Positions 1-8,828 of a stretch of 61,735 bases of DNA are shown here, in pieces. The translations under genes were made by a program, and so were the position numbers. Source of the stretch: Bacteroidota bacterium. Its GTDB lineage: Bacteria > Bacteroidota > Bacteroidia > NS11-12g > UBA955. The notes beneath the pieces were generated by a model. The model saw only the letters and a program-made list of their open reading frames with translations, ran no database searches and was not told the DNA's origin. Location: positions 1-61,735 of the forward strand of contig JAIXYV010000107.1 of NCBI GenBank assembly GCA_027490055.1. The letters are read 5' to 3'. Position 1 is the stretch's first letter. Each line of letters starts with the position of its first letter.

Positions 1-701
1 CTAACCACTGCGTTGTTACCACTGCCTTTTAACTGATAGGCACATTCAACCCGGCTGGTATCGCCATTGATGATTTGAAATGCAAAGGGTTTCTGCTCCT
101 CGATGGTATTAATACTTGAGCGCAGTTGTAATTTGCCATTGACAATAGCAATATCTGTCTGATGCTTGTATCTTAATTGAATGCTTTGAGGCGAATAACC
201 AGCCTGAATAATATAGTTGTGCTTAACAGAGTTTGGACCAGAAATAACTTCCCAATCGATGCCATTGTACAGGTTTTTGTAGGTGATCTGATAATAGTCT
301 TTTAAGCCAACAGCCCAATGCGAAGGGTCATTGCCCTTAAAAAAATTGTATTGCGTAACAGAGGCCATCTGTGGCAGAATATCACAGGCTTTGCTGTTGA
401 CGAACTCAACATCTATTCTGTGAAATTTTAAAGTAAAGTCAGATTTAAGCGTTTTAAACTGATGAAAATGGCGCCATAGATTGTCCATGGCTTTCTGGTC
501 TTTTATCAGCAGTGTAAAGCCCTTGTCGGTGTAATAAGAGGTATTGCCTCTGGTTTGCTTGGTATACTTAACAAATTCGGGTAAGCGACCACCATTCTCG
601 AGGAAATGGTTCTGAGCAAACATACTTCCGCCTGATAAGCAGATATAGCTGATTAAACCAAGTATTTTGAGACGGATCTGATATTTAAAAAAAGGCTTCA
701 A
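1..701 (-). CDS. Secreted SBBP/gliding-type protein, N-terminal part (cut by window edge)
   Basis: This open frame enters from the left edge and is read leftward; only the first 233 codons are present. After a hydrophobic signal peptide ending near FAQ, the protein reads FLENGGRLPEF, YYTDKGFTLL, FKGNDPSHWAVGLKDY and YKNLYNGIDWEV. These match the conserved opening domain (DUF7948) of SBBP-repeat and gliding-motility-type secreted proteins, where the usual form is ENKGQWP...YFIGNDPSKW...YPGID. Such proteins are normally large and exported by T9SS. No ATG precedes the signal peptide: a stop lies three codons upstream, so the TTG at 701 is the only usable start. A TATCTTTG box at 728-735 could be its promoter. 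The missing C-terminus prevents naming the full architecture. Confidence 0.7.
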   Translation of the reverse strand, partial: MKPFFKYQIRLKILGLISYICLSGGSMFAQNHFLENGGRLPEFVKYTKQTRGNTSYYTDKGFTLLIKDQKAMDNLWRHFHQFKTLKSDFTLKFHRIDVEFVNSKACDILPQMASVTQYNFFKGNDPSHWAVGLKDYYQITYKNLYNGIDWEVISGPNSVKHNYIIQAGYSPQSIQLRYKHQTDIAIVNGKLQLRSSINTIEEQKPFAFQIINGDTSRVECAYQLKGSGNNAVV

Positions 702-788
702 GCTTTGCTAACACCAACAATTTAATACAAAGATACATAAATTAGTATTTTAGTTGCCCAGAAACATTAAAAAGTGACGAATACCAAG

Positions 789-796
789 TATTTTTG
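789..796 (+). promoter_or_regulatory. Candidate -7 promoter box of lysS
   Basis: TATTTTTG matches the Bacteroidota -7 consensus TAnnTTTG and ends 24 nt before the lysS ATG. No clear -33 TTG/TTTG element sits at the expected spacing, so this is a partial match. Confidence 0.45.
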
Positions 797-820
797 CAAA
801 CTTAAAATTTCAGAATTTTC

Positions 821-2329
821 ATGTCAGAATTAAACGAATTACAATTACAGCGCAGACACAAGCTGGAGCAGATCAAAGCCATGGGCATTGATCCATATCC
901 GGCCGATATGTGGGAAGTGAATGCAACATCAGAGGAAATCTTAGCACAATTTGATGCTGAGAAGAACAATTTCCAATCTGTTAGTATTGCAGGCAGAATC
1001 ATGAGTTTGCAGCCGAAGGGTAAGGTATGTTTCATGAAAATTCAAGACCATTTGGGTCGCTTACAATTATATGTTGGTCGCGATAATATCTGTCCAGACG
1101 ACAACAAAGCTTTCTTTGATGAACTGGTATTGCACCACTTGGATATTGGCGATATCATTGGTGTTAAGGGTGAAGTATTTGTTACCAAAACTGGTGAAAC
1201 TACGCTTAGAGTAAAACAGTTGAATCTGTTGTCAAAATCGCTCAATCCACTGCCTATCGTGAAAGAAAAAGATGGTGTGTTGTTTGATGCCTTCAGCGAT
1301 CCTGAACTGCGTTACAGAATGCGTTATGTGGATTTGATTGTTAACGCACACGTTAAAGAAACCTTTATCAAAAGAACCAAGGTGGTTCAATCTTTAAGAA
1401 ACACTTTCAACCAAAGTGGTTATATCGAAGTTGAGACGCCAATTTTGCAGGCCATTCACGGTGGTGCAGCTGCACGTCCGTTTATGACACATCACAATGC
1501 TTTGGATATGCCTTTGTACTTAAGAATTGCCAACGAATTGTATTTGAAAAGATTGATCGTTGGGGGGTTTGATGGCGTGTATGAGTTTGCTAAAAACTTC
1601 AGAAACGAAGGTATAGACAGAACCCACAACCCTGAGTTTACAGGCTTAGAAATATATGTGGCTTACAAAGATTACAACTGGATGATGGATTACACCGAAA
1701 CCATGTTAGAGAATGTGGCCATGGATGTTAATGGTACTACTTTGGTAACTGTGGGCGAGAATCAGATCAGTTTTGAAAAGCCTTTCAGAAGAATTACCAT
1801 GTTTGATGCCATTAAAGAATATACGGGCATAGATGTATCTGAAATGGACGAAAATCAGTTGAGAGATACCTGTCATAAACTGGGCATTAAAACCGACCCA
1901 AGCATGGGCAAAGGCAAATTAATTGATGAGATTTTTGGCGAGAAATGTGAGAAGCATTGTGTACAGCCAACCTTCATCACCGATTACCCTATTGAGATGA
2001 GTCCGCTAACCAAGAAACACAGAAGTAAAGCCGGACTGGTAGAGCGTTTCGAGTTGTTTGTGAATGGTAAAGAGATTGCGAATGCCTATTCAGAGTTAAA
2101 CGACCCTATCGACCAGAGAGAGCGTTTTGAGGAGCAATTAAAACTGGCAGGCAGAGGCGATGACGAGGCCATGCCATTAGACGAAGATTTCTTAAGATCT
2201 TTAGAATACGGCATGCCACCAACAGCGGGCTTAGGTATTGGCATCGACCGACTAACCATGTTAATGACCAACCAGGCCAGCATTCAGGAAGTCTTATTCT
2301 TCCCGCAAATGCGACCAGAGAATCAATAA
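821..2329 (+). CDS. lysS: Lysyl-tRNA synthetase, class II
   Basis: The enzyme charges tRNA-Lys with lysine in the cytoplasm. The 502-aa length is standard for class II LysRS. An OB-fold anticodon-binding domain occupies about residues 50-145 ([18 protein letters not shown]). The catalytic core carries motif 2 at about 260-274 ([15 protein letters not shown]) and motif 3 at about 470-480 ([11 protein letters not shown]). Only one ATG fits the family N-terminus. The gene stands alone, with a promoter-like TATTTTTG box 24 nt upstream and a hairpin-T terminator just downstream, so it is probably monocistronic. Identification is secure. Confidence 0.97.
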   Translation: MSELNELQLQRRHKLEQIKAMGIDPYPADMWEVNATSEEILAQFDAEKNNFQSVSIAGRIMSLQPKGKVCFMKIQDHLGRLQLYVGRDNICPDDNKAFFDELVLHHLDIGDIIGVKGEVFVTKTGETTLRVKQLNLLSKSLNPLPIVKEKDGVLFDAFSDPELRYRMRYVDLIVNAHVKETFIKRTKVVQSLRNTFNQSGYIEVETPILQAIHGGAAARPFMTHHNALDMPLYLRIANELYLKRLIVGGFDGVYEFAKNFRNEGIDRTHNPEFTGLEIYVAYKDYNWMMDYTETMLENVAMDVNGTTLVTVGENQISFEKPFRRITMFDAIKEYTGIDVSEMDENQLRDTCHKLGIKTDPSMGKGKLIDEIFGEKCEKHCVQPTFITDYPIEMSPLTKKHRSKAGLVERFELFVNGKEIANAYSELNDPIDQRERFEEQLKLAGRGDDEAMPLDEDFLRSLEYGMPPTAGLGIGIDRLTMLMTNQASIQEVLFFPQMRPENQ

Positions 2330-2343
2330 TATTTTACATGAAG

Positions 2344-2368
2344 AAGGCAGGTAAATCCTGCCTTTTTT
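2344..2368 (+). terminator. Intrinsic terminator of lysS
   Basis: An 8-bp perfect stem (AAGGCAGG / CCTGCCTT) with a TAAAT loop is followed by a T run, starting 15 nt after the lysS stop codon. Confidence 0.85.
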
Positions 2369-2670
2369 ATTGATTTAGTCTTGAATTCTCTTAATAAATT
2401 TTTGACTCTAAGTTATAGCACTGAAAGAAAGATGTTTGAGATTAAAAGGTGTTATGTATTTCGGCAAGAATCATTTACTACTTAAAATTTCTAACATTTA
2501 AAAATAACATTTCTTTAATAGGATTTTACAAAAAATACGCTTTAATTTGTTGAATAAACTAAAATAATTAAACAAATCTGTTATTTTTTATCTAAAAGTT
2601 AGGTTTCAGTATTTGGAGATGAATATTGATGATATAACAGAAAAATACAAATAAGTATCTTTAATTTGGT
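2369..2670. other. AT-rich intergenic region, no gene seen
   Basis: About 300 bp of AT-rich DNA lies between the lysS terminator and the next gene. I see no ORF with coding character, tRNA or strong hairpin. The promoter of the downstream T9SS gene probably lies near its end; a weak TATCTTTA sequence about 15 nt before the ATG is the best candidate. Confidence 0.5.
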
Positions 2671-4941
2671 ATGAAACACATTAGGTACATATCATTCTTG
2701 ATATTGCTCTTTTTGAATATTGAGTTGATTGCTCAATCAAATAGGCATTATGAAACTAATCCTGATAAGAAAAGAGCCAATATTTGGTATTTTGGACAAA
2801 ACGCAGGCATCTCTTTTAACACCAACCCTCCGACCGCCTTATTTGATGGGAAAATAAATACCTTTGAGGGTTGCAGCAGTATGTCTGATACTGGAGGCAA
2901 CCTTTTGTTTTACACGGATGGTTTAACTGTTTGGGATAAAAACCATCAAGTTATGTCCAATGGCACTGGATTATTAGGCGATAAATCATCGACTCAATCT
3001 GCTATTATTATTCACCATCCAGAGAATGATAGTCTTTATTACATTATTACAACTCCGTATGCGTATGATTACAACATTGGAGCGCGGGTAAGTATAGTAA
3101 ATATTTATCAAAATCGCGTCTTAACAAAAAATCTTACTTTGCATCCTAATAGTTCTGAAAAAATTACTGCCGTGAACCATAGTAATGGGAGAGATATTTG
3201 GATTGTTGGTCATGAGTATGGGAATAGTAAATTTTTTAGCTATCTCCTTACTAAAAATGGGTTTATTAATTGTGGTTTGATATCTAATGTTGGCGGTAGT
3301 TTAGAAAGTGACGAATTTAACAATCAAGGGCAAATTAAATTTTCAGTTGATGGAAAATTACTCGCTATTTGTCACTATACTGATATGCTTGTGGAGCTTT
3401 TCGAGTTTGACAACTTTAATGGAATGTTAAAATTGAAAAAATCAATTTATACAAATGGATTTATCTCAGGAATCCTTCCTTATTCAATTGATTTTTCTTA
3501 TAATGGTTCTTTTCTATATATCTTCTTAAGAGATAGCCACTTGCTTCAATACAACATCAAGGATAATAAATTGAAATCTATTTTGAAACTTACCTCTGGT
3601 CAATGGGGACAATGCAGTAGAAGTCCAATTGGGAAAATACTCTTTCAACTTAAGGATTCTTCATTTTTGTACACAATCTCTAATGATAATGATTCAAATG
3701 CTTCCATAATTAATAATTTTATTTCAGTATCTCCTAAAAAAACTATTTCCTCGTTACCTAATTTCAACCAAAGCTATTTTTACACACCATCAATTGACTT
3801 TGCTTATAAGTATGATTGTTATCTTAATAAAATTGAATTTGAAGGTAGAGATACCTTTTATTCTGATTCATTTAACTGGCTTATAAAAAAAGTTTATGGA
3901 AGCAATCAGCAGTCTGCATCAATCAAGAATCCAACAGTAAGCTTTCCAGATACTGGACTATTTGAGATTCGATTTATAGCAACTAAAGGAATCAGAAGTG
4001 ATACTGTAACAAAAAAAATAAACATTTTTTCGAAAATCACAAAGGGTTTTCTTGGAAAAGACACAACCTTTAAATCAGATATTCCGTTTAACCTTATTCT
4101 AAAAACTCCTTCTGAATCAAATTGCATTCTATGGCAAGACAAAAGTAGTGGTGAAACTTTACAAGTTGATACCGCCGGAGTTTATTATGTAAAAATCACA
4201 AACAAAGCATTTTGTACGGTAAGTGATACGATTGTCGTTACCCGATGCGATAATAGCATTCCAAAACCTTATATTTTCAGAAGTAACGATACCCTCCGAA
4301 CGAAATCTTCAGAAGCTGACAGCCTTATCTGGTTTAAGAATGGGATGCTGCTAACTGTTACAAAAGATACTTTTATTTTACTCACCGATACCGGAACCTA
4401 TAGAGTTGAAGTTACCAAGCAGGGTTATTGTAATAAGAGTAGTGACAATTTAACTTATACATGTCTTATTGGCCTTTCAATTCCTGGCTTGCGACTTAGC
4501 AGCGATACTCTTTATGCTTCCCAATCACAAGCAGACAGTTTTGTTTGGTACAAGAATGGCAAGAAACTCAAAGTGACTAAAGAGTCGTTCATTAAACTTT
4601 CTGATACAGGAAGCTATCAGGTAGAGGCCATCAAAAAAACATATTGCAACCGCAGTAGCACAGCTTTTAAGGTTTCAAAACTTAATACAGGTCTTCTTTC
4701 ATTATCTTCTAATAACATAAATATTTATCCTAATCCGGTTGAAGAGATTTTAACTATTGAGACACATAGTGTAGAAAACTTTAACATTAGGCTATACGAT
4801 ACTCAAGGGAGGCTAATTTTAGAGAAAAGATACGAAGGCACAAACACAGCAATAAGTTTAAGTGAATTTACAGAAGGAATATACCTGCTAGAGCTAAACA
4901 ACTATCAAACATTCTTTCGCTATAAAATATTAATCAGGTAA
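2671..4941 (+). CDS. T9SS-exported surface protein with propeller-like N-terminus and Ig-like repeats
   Basis: This 756-aa protein has a signal peptide (cleavage near ELIAQS). Residues of about 35-380 start IWYFGQNAGISFN and continue with repeated beta-strand blocks, resembling the propeller-like N-terminus common in large Bacteroidota surface proteins. Two homologous Ig-like modules of about 70 residues follow (about 525-590 and 600-665). They share the pattern SLIWFKNG...TDTGTYRVE...YCN and SFVWYKNG...SDTGSYQVE...YCN. The last 75 residues form a T9SS type A sorting domain (YPNPVEEILTIE, LYDTQGR, EGIYLLEL). It should be carried across the outer membrane and attached to or released from the surface. 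Its function is unknown; the sequence suggests adhesion or display. A decayed T9SS gene follows directly. Confidence 0.8.
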   Translation: MKHIRYISFLILLFLNIELIAQSNRHYETNPDKKRANIWYFGQNAGISFNTNPPTALFDGKINTFEGCSSMSDTGGNLLFYTDGLTVWDKNHQVMSNGTGLLGDKSSTQSAIIIHHPENDSLYYIITTPYAYDYNIGARVSIVNIYQNRVLTKNLTLHPNSSEKITAVNHSNGRDIWIVGHEYGNSKFFSYLLTKNGFINCGLISNVGGSLESDEFNNQGQIKFSVDGKLLAICHYTDMLVELFEFDNFNGMLKLKKSIYTNGFISGILPYSIDFSYNGSFLYIFLRDSHLLQYNIKDNKLKSILKLTSGQWGQCSRSPIGKILFQLKDSSFLYTISNDNDSNASIINNFISVSPKKTISSLPNFNQSYFYTPSIDFAYKYDCYLNKIEFEGRDTFYSDSFNWLIKKVYGSNQQSASIKNPTVSFPDTGLFEIRFIATKGIRSDTVTKKINIFSKITKGFLGKDTTFKSDIPFNLILKTPSESNCILWQDKSSGETLQVDTAGVYYVKITNKAFCTVSDTIVVTRCDNSIPKPYIFRSNDTLRTKSSEADSLIWFKNGMLLTVTKDTFILLTDTGTYRVEVTKQGYCNKSSDNLTYTCLIGLSIPGLRLSSDTLYASQSQADSFVWYKNGKKLKVTKESFIKLSDTGSYQVEAIKKTYCNRSSTAFKVSKLNTGLLSLSSNNINIYPNPVEEILTIETHSVENFNIRLYDTQGRLILEKRYEGTNTAISLSEFTEGIYLLELNNYQTFFRYKILIR

Positions 4942-4942
4942 C

Positions 4943-5103
4943 ATGAAAAAACTACTACTTATGATTCTGCCTTTATAATGGATATCTGAGGAAGTCGAGC
5001 AAGTTACACTCTGTTGATTAGTCTGTCTAAGCTTGTAAGTGGCATTTATACTGTTTATGCCCCTGAACTTAATTACTACTACAAACTTGTATTAATCAAA
5101 TAA
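4943..5103 (+). pseudogene. Remnant of a second T9SS-secreted gene
   Basis: One nucleotide after the preceding stop codon an ATG opens a signal-peptide-like start (MKKLLLMILPL) that stops after 11 residues. From 5011 to 5103, in a different frame, the DNA encodes ISLSKLVSGIYTVYAP and then ELNYYYKLVLIK before a stop. That is the classic tail of a T9SS sorting domain (LSSGIYxV...YKLVIK). The beginning and end of a secreted gene therefore survive while the body has been deleted and frameshifted. It probably arose from a duplicated neighbour. Confidence 0.7.
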
Positions 5104-5123
5104 AAAATACAAATGTTACTTTT

Positions 5124-5157
5124 AAAGTCCCGCTAAATTACTCTTTGGCGGGACTTT
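5124..5157. terminator. Bidirectional terminator between convergent genes
   Basis: A 14-bp stem (AAAGTCCCGCTAAA / TTTGGCGGGACTTT, one G-U pair) with loop TTACTC has T runs on both sides. It lies between the rightward T9SS remnant and the leftward lipid- or sugar-binding-like gene, whose stop codon abuts it. Confidence 0.85.
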
Positions 5158-5721
5158 TTACTTCCCCTCGAAATTCAAATTACTTGGTTCCTTCTGTATG
5201 GTAGAAGATGGCGGAATATCAGACAGGATTTCCATTTTGATATCGTCGAACCAGATTTGTCCTTTGCCAGAAAGTAAAGCGCCGAAGCAAATCAGTTCGG
5301 CTTCTTCAATGACATCCAGTTCAAACGAATAGGTCTGCCAGTCGATGCTGCCTTTTAACTGCTTGTCGTACATGTTATTGAAATCAAGCACCGTGTAAGG
5401 GTAATTTATGTCTACGCGCATCCATAATCCTGCCCAGCCATCTACATTTTCTAACTTTAATCTACCAGAAAATTTGACGCGTTTGCCTTTGTATTTATCC
5501 GGCAATGTTTGCTGCATTAAGGTGCCAAAGCCTTTGCATTTTTTAGCGGTGCTTTTAATGGTGGCTACATGGTTGCTGTCCTTAGAAGTAGTGTCCAGTC
5601 CCATTACATAATCTTCCGGATTAGATCCGGCAATGATCCAGCCTTTTGGCAAGGGTAAATCTGAATGGGTAAATGATGCTGCCAGTAATACTACACATAC
5701 AGCTATTAGTATCCTTTTCAT
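5158..5721 (-). CDS. Secreted beta-sandwich protein of unknown function
   Basis: The 187-aa protein has an N-terminal signal peptide (hydrophobic VCVVLLAASF). Its body is a single conserved domain with GWIIAGSNPEDYVMG, GFGTLMQQ, GKRVKFSGRL, WAGLWMRVD and GQIWFDDIKME. This jelly-roll-like pattern recurs in Bacteroidota and Firmicutes proteins, sometimes attached to transcription factors, and resembles carbohydrate-binding modules. I infer an exported binding protein; no catalytic residues are recognisable. The next gene upstream (a lipoprotein) ends 38 bp before its start, so the two are probably co-transcribed. Confidence 0.7.
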   Translation of the reverse strand: MKRILIAVCVVLLAASFTHSDLPLPKGWIIAGSNPEDYVMGLDTTSKDSNHVATIKSTAKKCKGFGTLMQQTLPDKYKGKRVKFSGRLKLENVDGWAGLWMRVDINYPYTVLDFNNMYDKQLKGSIDWQTYSFELDVIEEAELICFGALLSGKGQIWFDDIKMEILSDIPPSSTIQKEPSNLNFEGK

Positions 5722-5759
5722 ACTATCAAAATTAGAGATAAATTAACTAATCGATACTT

Positions 5760-7178
5760 TTAATTTTCAAAAGCACCCATATCCGGATTGGCATCGCGCG
5801 ATTTTTCGTCGAGATCTACCAGAGTTGCCGTTGCTGGATTGGCCTTGCCTATAGCGGGCGATCCTGTTTTAAGCTTTAGATTCAATCTTGAAATATCTTC
5901 AAATAATGGGTCTTTACTGCGAATATTACTTGTACCACCTAAATCCGTTTTTGATTTGTACAAACTGAAGGATAAGCCTGCCAATAACACTTTACTGTCG
6001 TTGGTAAGGTCGACACCAAATTCGCTGTCTAATGGTCCCCAAAGTATCGAATTCTGGATATTAAAACTGATATCAAAGGTTCTGATGATCTGTTTTTTAT
6101 CGTTTCTTAAAATATTATTGAAAATGACATGTGGATCTCTGCGTCCATTAGCGCCATTGTAAAATGTACAATTGTTAATCAGATAATCACCGCCATAGTA
6201 GCCAATAAAAGTATTGGCGCCACAATTGGCAATTACAGAGTTTTCCATGGCAATAGCAGCTGTCAGACCAAGTACCCCATAAGCACTCATGTTTTTGATG
6301 GTCGTATTTTTAATGATCAGGTTGCGTGTGCCAGATTCAGGAAGTGAATCAACCCAGATACCAACAGTGGCATTTTTAATGATGGCGTGCTGAATGGTAT
6401 TATTAACACTGCCTCTGTAGAAATGGAAACCACGCCATTGTCCAGATTTATCCTGATAAATATTGTCTAATCTATCGCCTTCAAAAATCACTTGTTCTGT
6501 TTTAGTGCCATTAATTTTTAGTGTTCCAAACACATTGATGGCACTAATATTATATTTTTTATTGGCAGTATCAACAAAGACAGAGTTTGGCGTCGTGTAG
6601 AAATGTAAACCTGGTCCGATGCTTAAAGTTGCTCCATCTTCCACATAAACGGCATTAACGATGACATAGGGTTTGTCTTTTAAAATAAGGCTGTTAGTAC
6701 CTGTAAAAACGGTATCTTTTAAATAGTAAGCATCCCAGCCATAGGCGGCTAATTGCACATACTGTCGGTTGCCATTGGTTTCAAATTCGATACTGTCGCG
6801 CACCAATGCCGGATTAAGGACATTATTGGCATCTAAAGTAGCTTCTACAAACACCCAGGCACTGTCTTCAGGAAGTATCTCGACATCATTGATGCGTCGA
6901 CCAGTTAATCCATCTACATTGATTCTGAATGGCGAAGAAGTACCGCCCATCAATGTCACATTCAGACTCACCTTTTCTTTATAAGGATTTCTGATCATGA
7001 AGCGTTTATTGATAGAGCGAGGGAAATTGCTGCCAGGTAATCTGGTAAATACAGTGTCAAAATAAACAGTGTCTTCTGAAAAATTCAGGGTGCCGGGATC
7101 GGTTAAGAGTTGATCATCTTTTCTACACGAAGAGAAAACAAACAGCAGGCAGGCAAAAACAAGGAGTTTATTTAACAT
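5760..7178 (-). CDS. Lipoprotein with right-handed beta-helix
   Basis: The 472-aa protein starts with a lipoprotein signal peptide (LLFVFSSC, lipobox Cys18). Residues 30-145 look like an immunoglobulin/ASPM-like domain (FSEDTVYFDTVFT, FMIRNPYKEKVSLNV). The rest is a series of short beta-rungs typical of a right-handed parallel beta-helix (GTLKINGTKTEQVIFEG, IQHAIIKNATVGIWVD, IKNMSAYGVLG). The family is frequent in Bacteroidota and usually annotated only as a right-handed beta-helix protein; a role in surface polysaccharide binding is an inference. A TATATTTG box lies at 7189-7196, 10 nt upstream of the ATG. Confidence 0.75.
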   Translation of the reverse strand: MLNKLLVFACLLFVFSSCRKDDQLLTDPGTLNFSEDTVYFDTVFTRLPGSNFPRSINKRFMIRNPYKEKVSLNVTLMGGTSSPFRINVDGLTGRRINDVEILPEDSAWVFVEATLDANNVLNPALVRDSIEFETNGNRQYVQLAAYGWDAYYLKDTVFTGTNSLILKDKPYVIVNAVYVEDGATLSIGPGLHFYTTPNSVFVDTANKKYNISAINVFGTLKINGTKTEQVIFEGDRLDNIYQDKSGQWRGFHFYRGSVNNTIQHAIIKNATVGIWVDSLPESGTRNLIIKNTTIKNMSAYGVLGLTAAIAMENSVIANCGANTFIGYYGGDYLINNCTFYNGANGRRDPHVIFNNILRNDKKQIIRTFDISFNIQNSILWGPLDSEFGVDLTNDSKVLLAGLSFSLYKSKTDLGGTSNIRSKDPLFEDISRLNLKLKTGSPAIGKANPATATLVDLDEKSRDANPDMGAFEN

Positions 7179-7188
7179 TCTGAACTTA

Positions 7189-7196
7189 CAAATATA
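7189..7196 (-). promoter_or_regulatory. Candidate -7 promoter box for the beta-helix lipoprotein
   Basis: Read on the minus strand this is TATATTTG, a match to TAnnTTTG. It lies in the only sizeable gap between the upstream kynU operon and the lipoprotein gene. No -33 element is clear. Confidence 0.35.
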
Positions 7197-7270
7197 ATGG
7201 ATTTCGTTTGTATGGTAGAAGTAACGACTCTTGTAAAAGAAAATTGTACGGTGGCGTTGAAAATGAAGGT

Positions 7271-7972
7271 TTACTGACGTGGACCTTTTGGTTGCAGTGG
7301 TCGCACTTCAAGATTGACCTGATGAAAGTTATCAGGCGTTTTTAAAGCGTATACCATCATGTCTGCCACATCCTGAGGCATCAGCATATAATCGTGTGGC
7401 TGGATATTCGGACTGTTTCTAAAGAAATCCGTTTTAACACTACCAGGATACACGCAAGTTACCTTGATTTTAAAGTCACGCAGTTCGCGCCAAATGCTTT
7501 CACTAAAACCTTTTACAGCCCATTTGGTAGCACAGTAACCACTTACCATCGGCATGCCTTCTAAGCCCGCCGTACTGGCAATATTGATGATGTGACCAAT
7601 ACCTTGTTGTTTCATAACAGGAACCGCCAAACGGGTGCAATAAAACATGCCATTAACATTGGTTTGCATCATGGTATCCCACTGTTCCATTGGTAAGTCT
7701 TCGACATTGCCGAAATAACCTAATCCAGCATTGTTAATCAATACATGAATGTTTTGATTGCTTTCAGAGAGGATCTTGTTAAAGGCAGCTTCCACAGAGG
7801 TATAATCACGTACATCGGTAGAGATAAAGTGGAAATTGGTGTCGTCGGTGTCGAAGTTGTTGCGACCTAAACCGTAAACGATAGCACCTTCTTCAAGCAA
7901 TTGGCGGCATAAAGCTTCACCAATACCTTTACTAACGCCGGTTACAACTGCAATTTTATTCTTAAGATCCAT
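7271..7972 (-). CDS. Short-chain dehydrogenase/reductase
   Basis: The 233-aa protein is a classical SDR, a cytosolic NAD(P)-dependent oxidoreductase. The Rossmann glycine motif TGVSKGIGEA is at 11-20, the NNAG motif at about 80-83, catalytic Ser at 133 (IASTAG) and the YxxxK pair at Tyr146 and Lys150 (YCATK). SDR substrates cannot be read from the sequence. It is the last gene of a tight leftward run: its start lies 1 nt after the prmA stop, and kynU precedes prmA. This suggests co-expression, not necessarily a shared pathway. Confidence 0.9.
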   Translation of the reverse strand: MDLKNKIAVVTGVSKGIGEALCRQLLEEGAIVYGLGRNNFDTDDTNFHFISTDVRDYTSVEAAFNKILSESNQNIHVLINNAGLGYFGNVEDLPMEQWDTMMQTNVNGMFYCTRLAVPVMKQQGIGHIINIASTAGLEGMPMVSGYCATKWAVKGFSESIWRELRDFKIKVTCVYPGSVKTDFFRNSPNIQPHDYMLMPQDVADMMVYALKTPDNFHQVNLEVRPLQPKGPRQ

Positions 7973-7973
7973 A

Positions 7974-8825
7974 TTAGTTTAAAATAAAGCGGGCACATAC
8001 CCAGTTCTTTTTCATTTTATTTTCCTGGAAAACTAACCCGTATTTCTCGCATTCTGTGCGGATATCAGCGAGATCGTCCAGGTAAAATCCACTTAGAAGT
8101 AAGACCGAACCTGGGTTCATAGTTTTCACATAATGGTGAATATCTGCCAGTAAGATATGGCGGTTGATATTGGCAATAAATACGTCAAACATATTTGGAT
8201 AGGATTTCAGCATGCCAGCATCACCCAATACCATTTCAAAGTTAGGGATATTGTTTTTCTCGATATTTTCCTGAGCATTTTCGTAGCACCAGCTGTCGTT
8301 ATCAATACCAATCACACTCTTGCAACCAATCATTGAAGCCAATATGCCTAAAATGCCGGTGCCGGTACCCATGTCCATCACCACTTTATCTTTAAGGTCT
8401 ATTTCAAGCAGATATTCTGCCATCATGCTGGTGGTTTCGTGGTGCCCTGTACCGAAGCTCATTTTTGGATCGATGATGATCTCGTATTTGGCCTGAATAT
8501 CGGTTTTATGGAAACTACTTTTTATAAGGCATTCGTTGCCAATGAGGATGGGTTGAAAGTAATTTTTTTCCCATTCTTCGTTCCAGTTTTTTGGTTTGAT
8601 AATGTCTATGCTGTATTGCTCAAAACACAATTGTTTTTCAATCAATTCATCAATGATGATCTTGATTTCTTCCATAGTTTTTTCGCCTTCGGCGATATAA
8701 GCTTTTATCGCTTCGTCTTCGGCGGTGCCTTCAAATCCGAAATCACCAAGATAGGCTGAGATAATTTCAACATTCTCTTCTACTGGTTCGCAAGCGGTGA
8801 GGCTTACCTCTATATAATTTGTCAT
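7974..8825 (-). CDS. prmA: Ribosomal protein L11 methyltransferase
   Basis: PrmA trimethylates ribosomal protein L11 using S-adenosylmethionine. The 283-aa sequence shows the family signature MSFGTGHHETT at 122-132, the SAM-binding motif DMGTGTGILG at 151-160 and the substrate/catalytic loop ANINRHIL. The N-terminal domain (about 1-95) is the poorly conserved L11-recognition region typical of the Bacteroidota form. The start lies 3 nt after the kynU stop, so translation is probably coupled. Confidence 0.93.
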   Translation of the reverse strand: MTNYIEVSLTACEPVEENVEIISAYLGDFGFEGTAEDEAIKAYIAEGEKTMEEIKIIIDELIEKQLCFEQYSIDIIKPKNWNEEWEKNYFQPILIGNECLIKSSFHKTDIQAKYEIIIDPKMSFGTGHHETTSMMAEYLLEIDLKDKVVMDMGTGTGILGILASMIGCKSVIGIDNDSWCYENAQENIEKNNIPNFEMVLGDAGMLKSYPNMFDVFIANINRHILLADIHHYVKTMNPGSVLLLSGFYLDDLADIRTECEKYGLVFQENKMKKNWVCARFILN

Positions 8826-8828
8826 ATG

